From NCBI GenBank assembly GCA_004335635.1, contig QAXH01005238.1, positions 10,025-72,293 of the forward strand: a DNA stretch of 62,269 nt, in the 5' to 3' direction. A program made the position numbers and the translations under genes. The stretch is from Chloromonas sp. AAM2 (Eukaryota > Chlorophyta > Chlorophyceae > Chlamydomonadales > Chlamydomonadaceae). The notes beneath the pieces are model-generated. The model had not been told where the DNA came from and searched no databases. It saw only the letters and a program-made list of their open reading frames with translations. Each line of letters opens with the position of its first letter. Positions within the stretch are counted from its first letter, which is position 1. Below, piece after piece: positions 11,901 to 23,368 of the stretch.

Positions 11901-13885
11901 CAAAACGCAAGTACTGTATGGCTTCCAGTGGGTAAACTGAAACAGTTGGGAGAGATGCATGCACAACGTGAAACCTCAAGCTCAGCTCAAGCCAGCCACG
12001 CTGTGAAACCACAGGTTTCCATCACTGCAATGGTTTTGCATGGATGCCAAGGGCTGCTTTTCTTTTCTTTTCTGCTGTGCCTGATGTCCCCAGCCCCACC
12101 TGTGACAGCTGTTCCTCTGCCCTGAGAATCTCCTGTCGTGCGTCCTCCAAGAGGTTTGTCACGGCTGCGTTGTGTGAGCTAACCACCGTCAGCTGCGCGT
12201 CAACTAGGGACTGAGTGGTCACTGACACCTCAGCGGGACGCGCCGCCTGCATAGGAATGTGTGTGTGTGCGTAAGTGTGTTTACATCTGTATCGTCCCAC
12301 AAGAGGAACAGAACATGGTGTATTGTGCTACAGGGCCGTACCAGAGAGTGAATTCTGGTACGCCGAGGGAAGAACTAGGACAGACAGTGCACACGCACTC
12401 CCTGAAACGGTCAAAGATTGCGCATGTTTCTTGCCTGTGTGACAATTCTCCACACAGCTGCGGCCAGAAGACCCAGGCCTGCGGCTTGCAGCAGCCACAC
12501 TGGGCTGGCAGCTGCTGCACTGACTGCTGGCGCGCTGTTCACGGCCACAGCCGCCACAGCCTGGCTTTCCCTGCAGTCAGGCATGTGCATGCATAGTGTT
12601 TGTCGACTGGTGAAGACGTTATGTTGCTTGTGTGGGTGCTGGCTTGCTGAGCAGATATCACAGGTGGGCAGGACAGCAAAAGTTGTAACGAACACGGGCC
12701 AGAACAGATGACCACACCATGACCACCATGATGGCTCAGGACAATCGAGCATACAGCAGACAACGTGCATGGGACTCTAGCAGCACAGCAGAACATGGTA
12801 GGCACAGCCGATAACATGCATGCTGTACCCAAGTCAGATTGCTAGCGCCTGCGCTCAATGCACTCAATGGAGGCCCTCCTGATGTTACCTGTGAGCGATG
12901 CCGTGCTACAAATGCACTAGTGCAGATACCGCCAGTGCATTGCTCCACACGCGCATGGAGTGTGTTCGCACCTTTGGGGGACCTGTAGCTTACAGCCTGG
13001 CTTCACTGCATCATTCTTGAGGATTGAGCGATGCCCATAGTTCAGCTCCTGCATTCAGTGCGTGGGAGAAACATGGTGAACTGACAGGCTGTGATTGACA
13101 ACTTAAATGCAAGTTGCATCTACACTGGCTGCGCAGCAGGGCACACGCACAGCCGCACACTTATACACACAGTTGTACACACACAAGGACGAGTCCTGCG
13201 TTGGCGCTCAGATACACAAGCAGGCGCGTTACAGGCTTCACCAAGTGAACACAGAAGGTCAACACGGGAGGTTACGACTTGAGAAGCTGCCTCCAACCTG
13301 AATGCCGCTGAGGAGCAACCTTGGACAAAACGGCCAGTCGCCTAAGTTTACCAGACGCCTCTGAACTCGCAAGACTGCCAAATGCAAGCGTTGCTGCCCG
13401 CCTCTGAGTTCCAGGCAGCCGCATGACACGTAGGCAAACGGAGCAACTCACCTTGAGTGCCCGGATTGAACATCCGTGCTGACGGGCAATGTCTGCCATT
13501 GTCTCTCCTGCCTGCAGTTGAGAACACAAAAACTGTGCCTTTGCGAATGGCCTGTGTTCATGGCGGAACTTATGCAAATTCGCTTCCCAACAGTACTCCA
13601 GCCAATGTGATCGTCGCGTGATTTTCAGCTGGATAGTGCAGATGCGAGTGTGCAGCATTCGGGTGTTGCAAGTCGTCGTTGGCTAGGTTCTTGGCTGTCA
13701 GCAACCACCGTGGCCATGCGCATCTGCCCTGAGCCCAGGCGTACCTGCACAGTATGATAGCTTGAGATCTTTGACGCCGCTTGCGCTGTTGGCATGGATC
13801 TCCATGGCCTGCTGCAGAGCTTGATTCCCCAACCATAGTTAACAGGTCCCTGTCGACCGATGCAGGGAGTTCGAGGCAATGCCAT
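5926..13885 (-). CDS. LysM / transmembrane / coiled-coil / PAP-fibrillin fusion protein
   Basis: Thirteen exons join in phase: 13885-13745, 13511-13452, 13048-12972, 12570-12435, 12246-12100, 11719-11521, 11217-9857, 9520-9377, 9052-8900, 8658-8605, 7812-7670, 6996-6909 and 6042-5926 (2820 bases, 939 residues). The order is a basic Ser/Arg N-terminus (likely plastid transit peptide, about residues 1-35), one LysM domain (SSYHTVQAGETMADIARQHG to VKPGCKLQVP, about 38-92), a hydrophobic helix (VWLLQAAGLGLLAAAVWRI, about 116-134), a coiled coil and Gln-rich region, a Val/Ala/Pro region with 13-residue repeats, then a C-terminal fibrillin domain (LLEGVYATDRGTAS, LAGRWKLVYTSSPQ, MWMLTTYLDDTLRITRDG). 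Fibrillins are plastoglobule/thylakoid lipid-associated proteins; LysM binds N-acetylglucosamine glycans. The intron after 12435 is GC-AG. The combined function is unknown; thylakoid or envelope anchoring is inference. The continuous phase supports one gene, but two genes cannot be excluded without cDNA. Confidence 0.82.
6115..6324. repeat. 30-bp tandem repeat in the last fibrillin intron
   Basis: Seven 30-bp units (GGCTCACGAGGCATGCCATG plus CGCACTCAGT) alternate between GGCATGCC and GGCACGCC variants. The array lies in the intron between exons 6996-6909 and 6042-5926. Units are adjacent with no spacers, so it is a minisatellite and not CRISPR. Confidence 0.95.
10694..10888 (-). repeat. 39-bp coding minisatellite in the fibrillin-fusion gene
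   Basis: Five consecutive 39-bp units encode the 13-residue repeat AAVEAPAVDVPVA, with small substitutions. Being a multiple of three, the array stays in frame inside exon 11217-9857. Less regular copies continue on both sides. The residues suggest an extended, disordered spacer between the membrane anchor and the fibrillin domain. Confidence 0.9.
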
Positions 13886-13974
13886 TTCAATGATGACGGT
13901 CACACTGGTGAACTTATCTCTGAAGCCAAAGGAACACTTGTTCGGCAGAAAAGTCGGTACGGCGTGTACGGAGA

Positions 13975-14057
13975 GAGAAAACCGTTTTCGGTTTTCTCAC
14001 ACTGAGCGCCGTGCGAACATCTGTCCTTGCCAGACAGTAAGCGACGTGCGAACATCT
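13975..14057. promoter_or_regulatory. palindrome and direct repeats in a divergent promoter region
   Basis: Between the fibrillin-fusion start (13885, -) and the coiled-coil gene start (14477, +), a perfect inverted repeat GAGAAAACCG-TTTT-CGGTTTTCTC occupies 13975-13998. The 13-mer CGTGCGAACATCT then occurs at 14010-14022 and 14045-14057, 35 bases apart. These are the only clear symmetric elements in the 591-base spacer. A role as transcription factor sites or a 5' UTR hairpin is inference. No TATA box was recognised. Confidence 0.4.
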
Positions 14058-14476
14058 TCCCACCTTTGAGGCTCCATATTGGGGTTGGTGGTGGTGGTTG
14101 GGCTTCACAGAGAGACTTCATGCAGCCATGTTATGAGGCTGGAGCTCGTTTTCCAGCCAGTGCCTTGCACTGTCTTGTTAAGGCTGATTGTTCCATAGTT
14201 CAGCTAGTGTTGTGTTGAAGATGACTGCACGGATGAGGGGTGCTAAAAGGCACGGGTGAGGGGTGCCTCACTGCCAGGTATGCATCATCTTTCCAAGCAT
14301 TTGTGAGTGACTGGATGGCTGCTGATCACACATCTAGTGCCTCTCTTGCAACCTGGCAGGTGTGGCGATGGTCCAAGGCAATCAGTCTTTCTCGCACGTG
14401 CGTGATCCGAGCCTTTTGCGATCTGTCTTACAGACGCTGCCATTGTTTGAACTTGACCACATTTCTTGGCTGTCTG

Positions 14477-15828
14477 ATGGACGCGCTTTCTACAGCGGCG
14501 TTCGAGGAACGGGCCGCCGCTGCCGAGGCCAGGCTCGCGCTGGTTGAGGCAGCGTTAGCAGGGATTCAGCTAGGTGCGCAGACTCCAGGGCAGCAAGGTG
14601 CCCAAGCACGCTTTTTGAAACTAGCAGCACAGTTAACCTGAACGGCCACAGCATGCCTGGCGCTCATGGTCGGTTGGTTGCATGGCCCATCATCTACTGC
14701 CAAGGGCCGCACATGCTCCAGGCAGACAGCAGCATGCGCTGACATGACGACCTGGCATGCAGGCGCACCAGCGCAGGCGGCTGTGGACAGTACAGGCCTG
14801 GCTGAACTCAGAGAGCTGCTGGTACAAGCACGAGCGGGGGCATTCAAGGTGACAAGCGTAGTAGCGTCAAGACCTGGAGATCTGGGTGACGATGAGCGTG
14901 ACAATGATGGAGTGGCCAAGCGGTCATGCCGGCAAAGGCTATGCCATGTAGCCAGGCTTCTCCATGTCACACCATGCAGCACCCAGCCTATGCATGCTGC
15001 ACACGTGTGGACTGTTCAGCTGCCAGTATGTCAGCTGCCAGCATAGCAACATCCCCTATGCACTTCAACGATCATCAGGCATCATGGGTGACAATGTGAG
15101 CGCAATCTGAATAGACATACCAGCAAGTATCGGCCAATGTTAACTACGCAGGGCTAGACTACGTTCATCTGGCAGCATACGTAGCATATTTTGACGGTGG
15201 GTCTTGATTTGTATGCAGGATGCAGAGGAGGTCAGCAAATTGAAATACCAGGTGAGCCCAGGCAGCCTTGGGTAAAGATGCTGAGAGAGCTGGACCTGCC
15301 TAGACTGGTGACTGGTTGTGATTCTTCAGGCTGTATTACCAAGCCGAGTCATTCGGGTGCAAGCCGCCTTGTACTTGAATGGCCAATCCGCTTGCCTGAC
15401 ATCAATGTATATGTTCAGTAGGGCCCGCCATTTGCGTTGGGTGCAACACAACTGGGTGCGGATGGTGAGAGCTGCACTTGCCTGTCTGGCTGGGACTAGT
15501 GATTGGCTGTGCTTCTTCAGGCTGGGTTATTTCAAGCCAACTCATTTGCGTGCAAGACGCCTTGCATTTGAAAGACCAGTATGCTTGCCTGGCAGACTGA
15601 TCTGCCGCAGTACCTCTGAAGAGAACGTGGCTGCCCAAATGTTGCTTGTCACAGCGGCTGGGTCTTGTGAATCACGTAATCAGGACCAGGAATTCACAAG
15701 GACTCAGGCCTGCTGCTGTCACCTGCTTGAATGTCAAGGTCCATCACTCGTTCATGCAGGTTCAGCATCTGAAGAGAGCGCTGGAGGACGCTGATCAGCA
15801 GATTGCAAGCTTGAAACCTCAAGCCTGA
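14477..15828 (+). CDS. small coiled-coil protein, 94 residues
   Basis: Four exons (14477-14573, 14763-14848, 15219-15251, 15760-15828) join in phase to 94 residues ending at TGA 15826-15828. The N-terminal half is an Ala/Glu helix (FEERAAAAEARLALVEAALA). The C-terminus is a heptad helix, EEVSKLKYQVQHLKRALEDA, where the KLKYQVxHLKRAL pattern resembles short conserved plant and algal coiled-coil proteins that I cannot name. There is no signal peptide, membrane helix or catalytic motif. The third exon is only 33 bases. It probably works as a dimerising or adaptor subunit, which is inference. It is transcribed away from the fibrillin-fusion gene, with a 591-base spacer. Confidence 0.75.
15304..15594. 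repeat. imperfect duplication inside the last coiled-coil gene intron
   Basis: About 100 bases at 15304-15403 are repeated with roughly 75-80% identity by eye at 15492-15594. Shared landmarks are TCTTCAGGCTG, the GTGCAAG(C/A)CGCCTTG core, and GCTTGCCTG. Both copies lie in the intron between exons 15219-15251 and 15760-15828. Confidence 0.75.
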
Positions 15829-17134
15829 TGATCCAGTGCATGGAGTGCTTCAAAACAGTGCTCCTGACCAACGCTTGACCGAACACTCAGAATTCTTCAT
15901 GTACCAAGTACAGTGACGGTCCCTGTATCCGACCAAATTCCATTCCACTTACTGATTGACGTTCGTGAACTTTGACAAGCCACTGCTAGGCTTGTAGAGG
16001 CTCAATGCGTTTGCGACAAACAATTTACCCCTCTTTGAGTTGGGCAATGACTTGGCCATGATTGCTATGGACACAATATTGGTGGTTAACAGGCCCTCAT
16101 GGGTTGCAATTTCCCTTGCAGTTCAACCTTACAGGATGACCGGATACTGGGACGATTGGAGATAGGGCATGTAACTGTAAGAATGCAGTCATCCCACTTC
16201 CGCTTCCGGCTTTAGGGATGGATCTCGTTTGTAAACGTGGCTTGCCCTTCCCAATCTGTAACACTTGGCCGGCATGGCACCACCAGTAAGCTTTGAAATT
16301 TCAGGACAAGGCAGCTGACGTGCCCATCCTACTGCTTTCAACACCCATCAGACATCTGCAGGTCTAAGAGCAAGGGCCCTCTCACCGGCAGTTCTGCCAG
16401 CCTACTGCTGATGGCTTGAATTACGCATAGCTTGCTCTTGCCTTGACATACCTCAACTTACATTAATGGCAAACACGCCAAGAACACGTGACGGAGGCAA
16501 GGAGTCAACCCTGTCCAGCCAAGTTTGGCTGAAAGCAGCTGAAGCAGAGTAGCCAGGTTTGCCTAAAAACATGTAAACGTCATGCACAGCCTCAGCACAT
16601 TATTGAGCAGGACTTCCCAGGGCATGTCAAGCAACTCAAGCCACAGGCAAGTACAGCAGGTGCTCGAACAACCTTGGCTGCTGAACACGAGTTGGTTGCG
16701 CAGTCACAATAGATTTAGGGCAGTTGGGCATGTCAACAGCTTATCAGTCATAAACGTCAAGAAGTAACAAAAGATGGTTGGATACTGGGACGATTGGAAA
16801 TACGGCATGTCACTGTAACAACGGACGTAAGGTCGACATGTGCAGCAACACATTCATGACCGTGGCGCACGCCCATGCAATAGTTGTCTTTAGTCTTTTG
16901 GCCAGTCAGCAGTCAAAACACCCCGTTGAGATTTCCGGCATGCACATGCCACACTGTCGCACTGCAGGTTGGCCAGTTGACCATGCTGAAGCAGAGTGCA
17001 AAAGCACCGCAACAGCTCGAGCTGCTGTAGCATTCGTCACACCTGGATTGCAGACCAAACTGTCAAAATCGTATAGAAAGTACCGCAACAGACAGCTTAT
17101 GTAGTGAGCACACTATGTGTATACACCAGGCTCC
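15829..17134. other. spacer with a 39-bp dispersed repeat
   Basis: This 1.3-kb interval lies between the 3' ends of two convergent genes. A 39-base sequence beginning GGATACTGGGACGATTGGA occurs at 16142-16180 and 16780-16818 with three mismatches. I see no coding sequence with family similarity. Confidence 0.6.
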
Positions 17135-20100
17135 TCAATCACTGTCGCTGCTGCTGTCATCATCACTGCTGCTCGACTCAGGGGACGGTGCAGCTTTCTT
17201 CTTCTTGCCCTCGGCTTCCTTCTTCTTGGCTTCAGCCTCCTTCTGCTTTGCCTGCACATTTGGTGGACAAACCAGTGATTTCAATCAGATGTTATACAAT
17301 GAGTGAGAAGCATTGCTTCACACAGCAGAACATTGCATGGAAAGGAAGCTACAACTGAGCTGAAGGTCAGACTCAGAAGGCTGTCTTGAGGCATAAAGCA
17401 AAGTAGACCCAGCTGTGCAATCCAGTGAGATCAGATTACAAGCCTTGGCTTAGCTGCCAGCAATTCTAGGGGGCATGCATGCGGGCACACACCTCTGCCT
17501 CTTTCTTCTTGGCCTCAGCTGCCTTGGCCTCTGCCTTTTCCTTCTTCTTTTTCTTCTGCTGTGGCTCCTGAGCTTCTTCCCCTTCCGCCTCCTCCGCTCC
17601 CGCCTGCTTCTTTTTCTTGCCCTCTGATTCCTTCTTCTTCTTTCCGGCAGAGGCAGCTTCAGACTCCTTGGCAGTGGCTTCCTTGGCCTCCTTCTTCTTC
17701 TGCTTCTTAGCGCTCTGAATCGCACAGCCAGGAGCAAGTGGTCAGATGAGCACAATCGCAAAGCCATGATCATGTTTGTCAGGCAGGCAAGGCAGGCAGC
17801 AAGCGGTGCACAACACTGTGTTGCGCGAATACAAGGTTGCAGCTCGGCCACAACTGAGTTTGCGGACGTCGGTTCGCATTTAATCATACGGAGACGTATG
17901 GTGATCAAGCAAGTGATTGGCATGCGCTCATCACAGAGCCAGGATCATGTTGCTCAGATAGGCCAGAGCAGGCGCAACACAGTGTAATAAGATCGGGTTG
18001 CGGCATAGCCCGCCCTACACAGATTAAGATTAAGAAATCAGATTAGAAGAGAATTTATCCTGACACTGCATGAATCAACAGAGTTTGCCCTTTGGTTCAG
18101 GCGGTTGGTTGGCCAAGAATTAATAGAATTGGCTCTTTGGTTCTATCACATATGATGACAGTGATCACGATGATGAAGTGGTGAGATTGGGCTAGAAAGG
18201 GATTTCGGCCTGTGCACAAGTGACGTTGCGATACATACCTTGGGTTCCTCGGCAGCTTGGTCCTCATCAGTTGCCTTGGATTTTTTACTTGCAGACGGTG
18301 CGGCCTCCTGCGTCAACAACAACGAGACCAAGGATGTGTGAACGCGTCCTGGACAGTAAAGGCTGAACAAATCAAATTATTTCTCGCTTATTTCTTCTGC
18401 ACAGGCCACCTTGACAGAATGCACTTGCTTGCTGTCACCGCTTGACACCCTCCCCTGCTGCCCCTGCCCGTATTCGCCACCCCACCTTATCCTTCTGGGA
18501 CCGTTTTTCCCCGGCTTTCTTGTCGGCTTCAGCGACTGCCGCTGCAGCCGGCGCTGGAGCAGCAGCTCCTGCTGCCTTGGGCGTGGCTGCAGCTGCCTTG
18601 CCGGTGCCGGACGCCTTACCAGCAGCACCAGCCAGGGTGGTAGTGGCTGCTGGGGGTACCACCCTGCCGGGAATGATGGGGTTGATTCCTGTGCCGGCCT
18701 CCACACTGCGGCTGAAGATAGCTGACATCTCCTTGGTGAGGTTGTGCTCTTCCAAAAACGTCTGACAAGAGCAGCCAAACAAACTCATGTGCACACTCCG
18801 TTCTGGTAAGGCTGAAAGGTTATGATAACTCATTCCAAGACAACACTTAATATGTGTACAACCCATCCATCCTATTGAGCATGCATGCCCCATGAAGCCC
18901 CACAGTCCCTTCCTTGCCCGTCCACTGAACTGAAACCCCTGGAACTGAACCCTCATCATCATGCCACACATACCCGTCTTTGGTGGGACCCTTGAACTGC
19001 ACGATTTGCAATGGTACACTCAATGACACTTGATCATGGTCGTATGCTCAAGTTTCCAGCCCCTGGACAGAGCCACACTGTCAGCATCCTAGACTCCTAC
19101 CCTCACCCACAGCGCAGTCACATGCCAGGTTGTACAATAGATAGATATCAATGATAGCAGCAATAACAACACTGTTGATATGAAGCTACTATCACTTCTA
19201 TGATAGTGATGCTAAGAATATGATGATAGTATTAGCAGTAACTCCGACCGTGAACCACATCTCAGTCTATTCAATGATAATGATAATAATAATGATAATA
19301 ATCACAATGCCCACCTGCAGCTCCTCTGCTAGCTTGCCATGTCGACCGTCCTCATGCTCTATTGCGTCGTTCTGTGTCTTCAGAAACGGCTGAATCATCT
19401 CAATAACCCGTGTCTTGTCGGCCTGCACGCGTTCATCAACCACAGAGTCAGTCTGGTTGGCAGCTGACCGTTGCATAATGATGTTGGAAATGATGGCACG
19501 TTGTACCTTCAGCCCGACATGTGTAATTGCGATTGCCATCCAATGACACACTCACACTGACTTACCTTCCTGTGCGTGTGGCAAAAACTCTTCGATACCT
19601 CCTTGTTTACATGTTGTCTTCTTTTATCCGTGTCAATGCACACAATGCGCGGAAGGAATTTGGCATGCATCAGGGATAAGTGCAGCATTGCCCCTAGCCT
19701 TCCCCACCTCAGACATAGCCTTCCAGCAGGCCGCACTCAGCGTCACTCCATTGAGCTTGACAGGCTTGCCCTCTGCATCCACTGACTTGGACGTCTGTGG
19801 CAACGATGAAGAAAATGAGCAGGTAAAATGAATACACAGCAACAGGCTGCACTAGTACAAAGGAGCCTCGGTGTTCAATTCCATTCATACCTCGGACCAA
19901 CTCCTGCACACTCTGGTTGAACACAATATAACCCTCAACATACCCCAGCGTTTGTAAAAGTCCTGGTTGTTTCGTGAAAGTTCTCTGGGATGTGAGCCAA
20001 TAGTGGTTAACCTTGGATAGAGCTGGCGTTTGGCCTCTCCCCTCTATGGAACGTCCATGTGGGTAAGCTTGGATAGTCAAAACTTAGACTGCTACTGCGA

Positions 20101-21664
20101 CGACCAAGACCTGCCCAGTGCTGGTTGGCTTTGCTTCAAGCCAGTCATTCTTCCACCCAAGCCCCACCTGAAACGCTGGATTTGTGGGATCCTACAGGCA
20201 AACAGACAGACAGGTGGACAGACTACTTGAGCCTTCTTGTGTGAGAGGAGCTTGCAAGCCAGAACAAGCAAGAGTGCACAAACACATGGCATGGCCAGAC
20301 TCGCTACCGTCATCGCTCTGACAGTTTAAGAGCATTGTCAGACAGCTTGTAAGCCAGATGAGCGTGCAGCAGCAGCAATAGCCAGACCCTTATCACGCTC
20401 TCACTCAGACAAATCTTGGCAACAGCAACAGGAGCAGCTGTTGGGTATTGAGCATAGGCATGCATATACATACCCTTGCAACCCAGCTGTACAGGTAGGC
20501 CATGTAGACGTTCATGGCGCTCATTTTGCGGGGCGCTCGCTTCTTCTTGGCTGGGGCATCCTCCATGCCCTCGGCCTCCCCCTTCTTCTTGCGCTTGGCA
20601 CCTTTCACGGCACCTGCAGCAGTTAGTTAACGTTTACAAATCGAAGGTACAGGCATATGGTTCTTGCGTGTGCACATGTGAGCACCTGTCACTCTAGGAG
20701 ACAAACATACCTTCAGTGACCTTCAGTGATTTGAGGTAGAAGCCACAACCATGTGGTGCGGATGACAAGTATGACAAGGGCTGCACTTGATGCTGTACAG
20801 CGCACACACATATGCTGAAAAAGATATGCACGATGCAGCAAAGATCAGGCGAAAGGTTAATTGTTGTGCCAGTCATCAATACCATGTATGCCTAGTGTTG
20901 CATGCGACATACCTGTGCTCTTGCTTGGTGCCTGGATTGCAGCCCGTGCTGCAGATTCAGCCGCATGGACCGCAGCTACTGTGGCTTCTGAAGAGAGTCC
21001 TGTTGCGGCAAGGGCGCCGAGGAGAGCATCACGAGCCACAGAATGGGCAGTGATTCGGAATAGCGTAGCGCTCTGCACGTGCACAGACATCAACGTCAGC
21101 ATGCAGATGCAGGCTTTTGGGCCAGAACATGCTCGCATGCTGAAGCACCAACAGATGACCAAGAGTGTTGATGATAGCAATCACAAGTGATGAAGTATGC
21201 ATGGCTCACGAGGCCTGGGCATACATCATCACGAGGTGTGCGCTCAATTTTTTGCCTTAATATGTTGCACAGGGACCACAAAACCTTCATCATGGCCAGT
21301 AACTCAGTCAGTATACGTAGCTCCAGTTGGCATGTGCAAGACGTGCTTTCGTCAAGTGAAGTTGTGTGCATCTACTCTTGCCTTCGCCGGCACGCTCTGA
21401 CGCGTGATTGCACTGTTGCTGGATGTGCAAGAGTCGTTGCAACTGCAGCGTTCCAAAGTGCGAGCTTGGTGAGCAAATTGAAAGACTGCTACGAGTCTTC
21501 AGACAGCTGTCGATCCCGTTGTTTTACGTACCATGTATGGCAACCGCATTTCCAAACCTATACCCATGCCTACAAATCATGGCAAGGCTTACCAGGAGCT
21601 CGGTAATCTGGCGTCCGGTCAACGATGCAGGCAAAGCAGCGGCGGGTTCGGTATCCTCGGCCAT
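17135..21664 (-). CDS. lysine-rich (KEKE) nuclear protein with HMG-box-like segment
   Basis: The exons are 21664-21593, 21072-20913, 20613-20474, 20191-20168, 19794-19708, 19601-19566 (weak acceptor), 19452-19315 (acceptor uncertain), 18761-18486, 18307-18239, 17714-17493 and 17251-17135. The phases agree throughout, giving about 446 residues. The N-terminus is an Ala-rich helical region. Then comes a basic stretch (KRKKKGEAEG, AKKKRAPRK) leading into MSAMNVYMAYLYSWV and AACWKAMSE, which recalls an HMG or YABBY box. A helical part follows (VIEMIQPFLKTQNDAIEHED), then an Ala/Pro linker, and long KKKKE/EAE runs ending in a Ser/Asp tail (SSSDDDSSSDSD), a casein-kinase-2-type site. Exon 20191-20168 is a 24-base microexon. 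The composition indicates a nuclear or nucleolar protein that binds chromatin or RNA. I do not recognise a named family. Confidence 0.7.
19273..19303. repeat. ATA/ATG microsatellite
   Basis: An (AATGAT/AATAAT)n microsatellite lies in the intron just downstream, on the minus strand, of exon 19452-19315 of the lysine-rich gene. Confidence 0.8.
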
Positions 21665-22777
21665 CGTTTCAATCAATCAAGCGCGTCAGGTTGAGCAACG
21701 TTAACGCAAGACAGCTTGACACTCATGCCGCGCGATGCAAGTTGCAAAATCGCCGGCCGTTTCGGTGTGATTTCCGGCGGTTCAACTCAGCGAGTTTTGG
21801 ATTCAGCCTGTGCCTCGGAAAGGGCGGCAAAGCTCAGCTAACATGTACATACTCTGCTTGCCACTCCCTGTGTGCTCTGGATTGAAGCACCCTCCCCCCC
21901 CGATGTTGGCCACATGCAACATGTCATGGGCCTTGCCATCCATACCTACACCCATGATGGGGGCGTGAAGGCAACAAAGGCGACATGGAATACCTTACTT
22001 GCATGGTCTGCTGGGCACTTGATGGGCACTTGATGGATCCGGCGGCTGTGCAGACCTTTCATAGGTTTTTGATCACAGTGCCTCGGCCAGACACAGGCAG
22101 GTTCGGTAAGGTTGTGGCACCAAGATCTTCCCATGCAAGGGCACAACGGACAGCCAGCTTGTGTTTGAATCTTGCCAGCACGAGCAGTTGGATCTGCCTC
22201 TGTCTGAACAAAGGCCGGCATGGATGACCCAGGAGTGGCACAACAAGCCGTTCATATTTATCCACCGTGCAAGTGACCCAAGGGGAACAGTGCACACTCA
22301 ATCCAAGTGCTGTTGCCATCGTAGTGCTGTCGGCATGTTGGTCAGTACGAGGTGGGGTATGGAGCTCTGATTGAAGCTGACTTGCCCTGTTCTTGCTCTT
22401 GTATGACATGGTTTGACGTTGATGCAGCAGGGCAGGCTAGAAACCCAAGACCGTCGTGCTGAACAGGAAGCACAGTGAGCGGCAGGTCAAACCATGCGCT
22501 TGAAACTGTTTGTAGCGCAAAAAAATTGTTCATGTATGGGCCTCCAGGCACACAAAGCAACTTCAGCTGCTGCAGCCCCAACTGAAGAATCGTTTCTCCA
22601 TCACTTAAAAATGCAAAGACTGTTCGGCCGACCAGTGACAACATTTTAACAAGTCACGATGACTGTGCATGTTTTGGCACACTCTCTTGAGCATGTTGCA
22701 TGGCAGTGCTGTCAGGCAGACTGAAGTGCTGCTTGCTTTATGATGGTTGGGGCGGGCCAAGACCAACGCCCAGTCTT
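21665..22777. other. spacer upstream of the lysine-rich gene
   Basis: The region upstream of the ATG at 21664 on the minus strand should hold its promoter. Nothing with protein-family similarity was seen on either strand. Confidence 0.4.
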
Positions 22778-23368
22778 TCAATGCTCTTTCATTGGCGACA
22801 CCGTCGAATTGCCAGCCACTCTATGGTCAACACTGACCTCAATGGCATGTGGCTTCTCCTTGCGTAGCCTCTCTCGCACTTCTGTCGGTACGTCTTCAAA
22901 GCCCTGGATATTGCAGCTGGCCCCCAAGTCTTGTATTTGAAGATGTTTTCCAGTCCTGGGACAATCCTTTTTCAGTTGCTGTTGTGTGAAAACTGTGCAA
23001 CACGTCAACAGTGTGTTCAAGCTTGCACAAGTCATGCCATGCCAATACTTGCCTAATTCACACCCAAGAGTTGCCCAAGGCTTATTGCTACAGGGGAACA
23101 GTTCGCACTCCTGCATCAGTCCTTGGGTAACTCGTTTCCCAAGGGCACATTGAAGGCCCTCCGTCCGGTCACACGTCTGGTTTGTGTGTGGAAGCATGAG
23201 TTGGGATGAGCATGGCAGCTTGCAGGCGCTATGATGTGCAGGTATACATAGGTTGAACTTGCCGTCTGTGTCTGGCGGCCTACTGGTGACCAGGAGAAAG
23301 CCGAGGCCTTGGCAGGAGTCGGCCTTGGTCACCATCGACGCAAAAGTCAGGGTTCGGACTTGTTGCAT
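22778..23368 (-). CDS. doubtful single-exon ORF, 196 residues
   Basis: An open frame starts at ATG 23368-23366 and runs to a stop at 22778. It is Cys-rich (about 14 Cys). The C-terminal part (GFEDVPTEVRERLRKEKPHAIE) has the composition of a real soluble protein, whereas the middle does not. I recognise no domain. It may be an exon or two read through an unspliced intron, or a chance frame. Neighbouring genes give no hint of function. Confidence 0.25.
   Translation of the reverse strand: MQQVRTLTFASMVTKADSCQGLGFLLVTSRPPDTDGKFNLCIPAHHSACKLPCSSQLMLPHTNQTCDRTEGLQCALGKRVTQGLMQECELFPCSNKPWATLGCELGKYWHGMTCASLNTLLTCCTVFTQQQLKKDCPRTGKHLQIQDLGASCNIQGFEDVPTEVRERLRKEKPHAIEVSVDHRVAGNSTVSPMKEH

Noticed and set aside
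17450..17923. Arg-rich minus-strand frame of 157 residues
   Set aside because: Another frame of the KEKE exon; the chosen Lys/Glu frame joins in phase with exons on both sides.
18830..19029. Minus-strand frame with HDDEGSVPGVSVQWTGKEG
   Set aside because: It looked exon-like, but no splice sites give a consistent phase between exons 19315 and 18761, which join directly.
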